5,855 bases of DNA from Bacillota bacterium (GTDB taxonomy: Bacteria > Bacillota > Clostridia > Christensenellales > SZUA-584), in assembly GCA_023416745.1 (NCBI GenBank), contig JAEZHF010000011.1:1-5855 (forward strand), in the 5' to 3' direction. The translations under genes were made by a program, and so were the position numbers. The notes beneath the pieces are model-generated. The model saw only the letters and a list, made by a program, of their open reading frames with translations, ran no database searches and had not been told where the DNA came from. Position 1 is the first letter of the stretch. Every line of letters starts with the position of its first letter. This document shows, one piece after another, positions 3,772 through 5,855 of the stretch.

Positions 3772-5855
3772 TATCTTGCTATCTCCTGCATCTCAAAGGC
3801 TTCAATCACGTCGCCTTCTTTTATGTCATTATAGTTTTTGAGCGTAATGCCGCATTCATACCCCGAAGCCACTTCTTTTACGTCGTCCTTGAAGCGCTTG
3901 AGGGTCGCCATCATGCCTTCGTGAACCACCACGTTGTCACGGAGCAGACGGATGGTCGAGTTGCGAATCAACTTACCGTCCGTTACATAACTGCCCGCGA
4001 TGGTACCCACGGACGAAACGGTAAATATGTTGCGCACCTCCGCGTGTCCCAATACCACTTCTTTGAACGTCGGTGCCAGCATGCCTTTGATTGCAAGCTG
4101 CAGATCCTCGATGGCCTTGTATATGATGCGGTACAACCGTATCTCAACCTTCTCTTTTTCCGCCTCGGCGCGCGCGATGCTGTCCGGACGCACGTTGAAG
4201 CCGATGATGATGGCGTTTGAAGCGGAAGCCAGCATGACATCCATAGCTTTGATGGCGCCAACGCCCGCATGAATCACCTTCACGCGCACTTCGCTGTTGC
4301 TGAGCTTCTCGAGCGCCTGCTTCACCGCTTCCACCGATCCTTGAACATCCGCCTTGATCACGATGTTGAGATCCTGCATCTTGCCTGACTCCACCTGGCT
4401 GAACAGATCCTCCAGCGACACTTTGGAAAGACTCTTGAGCTGGTCCGCCTTCTGCTTATCCTTTCTCTCCTCTGCGACCTGTTTCGTCAGTTTATCCTGC
4501 TCCACAGCGTGCAGTATGTCGCCCGCCACCGGCACTTCGGAGAAACCGACAACCTCAACAGGCTGCGACGGAGATGCTTCTTCCACACGATTGCCCAAGT
4601 CGTCCGTCATTGCACGCACTCTTCCGTATGCGACGCCCGCTACGATCATGTCGGATACGCGCAGCGTACCGTTCTGAACCAGCACAGTGGCCACCGGACC
4701 GCGCCCTTTATCCAGCTTCGCCTCAATGATCGTACCCTTGGCAAGGCGGTTCGGGTTGGCCTTGAACTCCTGAACATCAGCCACCAGCAGTATCATTTCC
4801 AGCAGGTTTTCTATACCCTCCTTGGTGATAGCGGAAACGGGTGCCATAATGGTTTCGCCGCCCCATTCCTCCGCAAGCAGGCCGTGCTCCGTCAGCTCCT
4901 GCTTGATGCGCTCCGTGTTTGCTCCCGCTTTATCAATCTTATTGATTGCCACGATGATCGGGACACCAGCAGCTTTCGCGTGGTTGATCGCTTCCACCGT
5001 CTGCGGCATGACACCATCGTCCGCGGCCACCACAAGTATCGCGATATCTGTCACCTGCGCGCCCCTGGCACGCATCGCGGTAAACGCTTCGTGTCCCGGT
5101 GTATCAAGGAACGTGATCTTTCGGTCGTTGTGTTCGATGGTATACGCGCCGATATGCTGCGTAATGCCGCCGGCTTCGTGCTCTGTGACGCGCGTCAAAC
5201 GAATCGCGTCCAGCAGCGAGGTCTTGCCATGGTCGACATGACCCATTACCGTTACGATAGGCGGACGCGACACGAGATTGGCCTCCGTATCGGCTTGATC
5301 GCCTTCGTCCAAAACGTCTTCCGCAGTTTTGTCCAGCTTAAACTCAAGATCGATTCTGAATTCATTACAGATGAGCTGAGCCGTATCGTAATCGATTTCC
5401 GAGTTGATCGTGCACATCATACCAAGCAGAAGCAGTTTCTTGAGTATATCCGCTACTGGTTTTCCTGTCTTCTCAGCGAGCGATTTAACTGATATTAATT
5501 CTGTATTCATCACCACTTTATCGATGACGACAGGCATGGGCTGCAAGACCGGTTTCATGGATTTGCTTCGGCGCTTGCCCCTGTATCTCTCGTCGTCTTC
5601 GCCTGTTACCCTTTCCTTCATCAATGCTTTCTTGGACTTCCTGTTTCTGTCGTCCCTTGCAAAAACACTGGTCTGCTGTGTCTTCTTGCCGGGAATGCTG
5701 CGTTTTTCTACAGGAACAAACGGCAGATCTTTATCAGGCGCTTTGGCACCCGGTGGTCTCTTTCCCGGTATCGGTCTGCTCCCATCCGGTCTCGGCGGAC
5801 GGTTATCCTGTCCATACGGTCTGCTTCCGTCGGGTCTGGGCGGACGGTTATCCTG
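3771..5855 (-). CDS. infB: Translation initiation factor IF-2 (5' end beyond the window)
   Basis: IF2 is the GTPase that brings fMet-tRNA to the 30S subunit and promotes 50S joining. The frame is open from the right edge to the TAG at 3773-3771, giving 694 visible codons, so the in-frame TTG/ATG at 5624/5621 is not the true start. The visible parts are a disordered basic, Pro-rich extension with a 15-residue repeat (5855-5508), an IF2_N helical domain (about 5507-5337, NTELISVKSLAEKTG), and a G domain with G1 GHVDHGKT (5243-5220), a G2 region GGITQHIGAY, G3 DTPGH (5105-5091) and G4 NKID (4943-4932). Domain II, the long helix with domain C1, and the fMet-tRNA-binding C2 domain (ending with GYECGI and KEGDVIEAF) follow. 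One C2 position usually occupied by Cys (AGCYV-type) is Ser here (codon 3992-3990). It is the first visible gene of the operon. Confidence 0.97.
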   Translation of the reverse strand, partial: QDNRPPRPDGSRPYGQDNRPPRPDGSRPIPGKRPPGAKAPDKDLPFVPVEKRSIPGKKTQQTSVFARDDRNRKSKKALMKERVTGEDDERYRGKRRSKSMKPVLQPMPVVIDKVVMNTELISVKSLAEKTGKPVADILKKLLLLGMMCTINSEIDYDTAQLICNEFRIDLEFKLDKTAEDVLDEGDQADTEANLVSRPPIVTVMGHVDHGKTSLLDAIRLTRVTEHEAGGITQHIGAYTIEHNDRKITFLDTPGHEAFTAMRARGAQVTDIAILVVAADDGVMPQTVEAINHAKAAGVPIIVAINKIDKAGANTERIKQELTEHGLLAEEWGGETIMAPVSAITKEGIENLLEMILLVADVQEFKANPNRLAKGTIIEAKLDKGRGPVATVLVQNGTLRVSDMIVAGVAYGRVRAMTDDLGNRVEEASPSQPVEVVGFSEVPVAGDILHAVEQDKLTKQVAEERKDKQKADQLKSLSKVSLEDLFSQVESGKMQDLNIVIKADVQGSVEAVKQALEKLSNSEVRVKVIHAGVGAIKAMDVMLASASNAIIIGFNVRPDSIARAEAEKEKVEIRLYRIIYKAIEDLQLAIKGMLAPTFKEVVLGHAEVRNIFTVSSVGTIAGSYVTDGKLIRNSTIRLLRDNVVVHEGMMATLKRFKDDVKEVASGYECGITLKNYNDIKEGDVIEAFEMQEIAR
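3783..3787 (-). promoter_or_regulatory. Ribosome binding site for the rbfA GTG start
   Basis: The complement reads AGGAG, inside the last codons of infB and 11 nt before the GTG at 3771-3769. It supports the non-ATG start of rbfA, which overlaps the infB stop by one base. The spacing is a little long, consistent with partial reliance on translational coupling. Confidence 0.55.
5766..5855 (-). repeat. 45-bp tandem repeat in the infB N-terminal region (two visible copies)
   Basis: Two adjacent 45-nt units, 5855-5811 and 5810-5766, encode QDNRPPRPDGSRPYG and QDNRPPRPDGSRPIP. Comparing the units gives 35 of 45 identical bases. Six of the ten differences are in the last two codons; the other four all fall at third codon positions and leave the protein unchanged. 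More copies may continue past the window edge. The repeat sits in the IF2 extension, a region known to vary in length and composition between bacteria. Confidence 0.9.

Noticed and set aside
4509..5492. Long plus-strand open frame (327 codons) opposite infB
   Set aside because: It lies wholly antisense to well-conserved IF2 domains, is rich in Arg, His and Cys as expected from a mirrored GC-rich coding strand, and has no recognisable motif.

Overview
The window shows the 3' two-thirds of a conserved bacterial housekeeping operon on the minus strand, ending against a small accessory patch on the plus strand that an insertion sequence has invaded. Reading along the minus strand from the right edge, the genes are infB (5' end outside the window), rbfA, a DHH/DHHA1 phosphoesterase of the NrnA type, truB and ribF. 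The infB-rbfA-DHH-truB-ribF order, the DHH gene placed between rbfA and truB, and the fused ribF fit Firmicutes, most likely a Clostridia-like lineage of moderate GC. I cannot assign a genus from the sequence alone.

The operon (718-5855) is packed very tightly. The infB stop and rbfA GTG start share one base, rbfA and nrnA are 3 nt apart, and nrnA/truB and truB/ribF abut with no spacer, so translational coupling is likely. The products serve translation and basal metabolism: IF2 for initiation, RbfA for 30S maturation, TruB for tRNA Psi55, the DHH enzyme for nanoRNA/pAp turnover, and RibF for FMN and FAD. The infB frame stays open to the window edge. Its visible N-terminal extension carries two copies of a 15-residue Arg/Pro/Asp/Gly repeat that differ in the core only at synonymous positions.

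Left of ribF, a convergent plus-strand gene (152-687) encodes an isochorismatase-like cysteine hydrolase. It is broken by one frameshift near 347-355, although the Asp, Lys and Cys of the usual catalytic triad are all still encoded. Only 30 nt separate its stop from the ribF stop, and no hairpin terminator is visible there. In many Firmicutes rpsO follows ribF, and it is absent here.

Positions 1-125 are one end of an IS256-family-like insertion sequence. They hold a terminal-repeat-like end at 101-125 and the first 18 codons of a transposase running leftward out of the window. A stem-loop (59-103) lies just before the transposase start. On the transposase-sense strand it would bury the Shine-Dalgarno sequence and is followed by a U run. 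Because the infB-ribF operon points into this end of the IS, the hairpin looks suited to silencing the transposase against read-through. This hairpin, the infB repeat and the frameshifted hydrolase are the points most worth a second look. I see no undescribed multi-gene system in this window.
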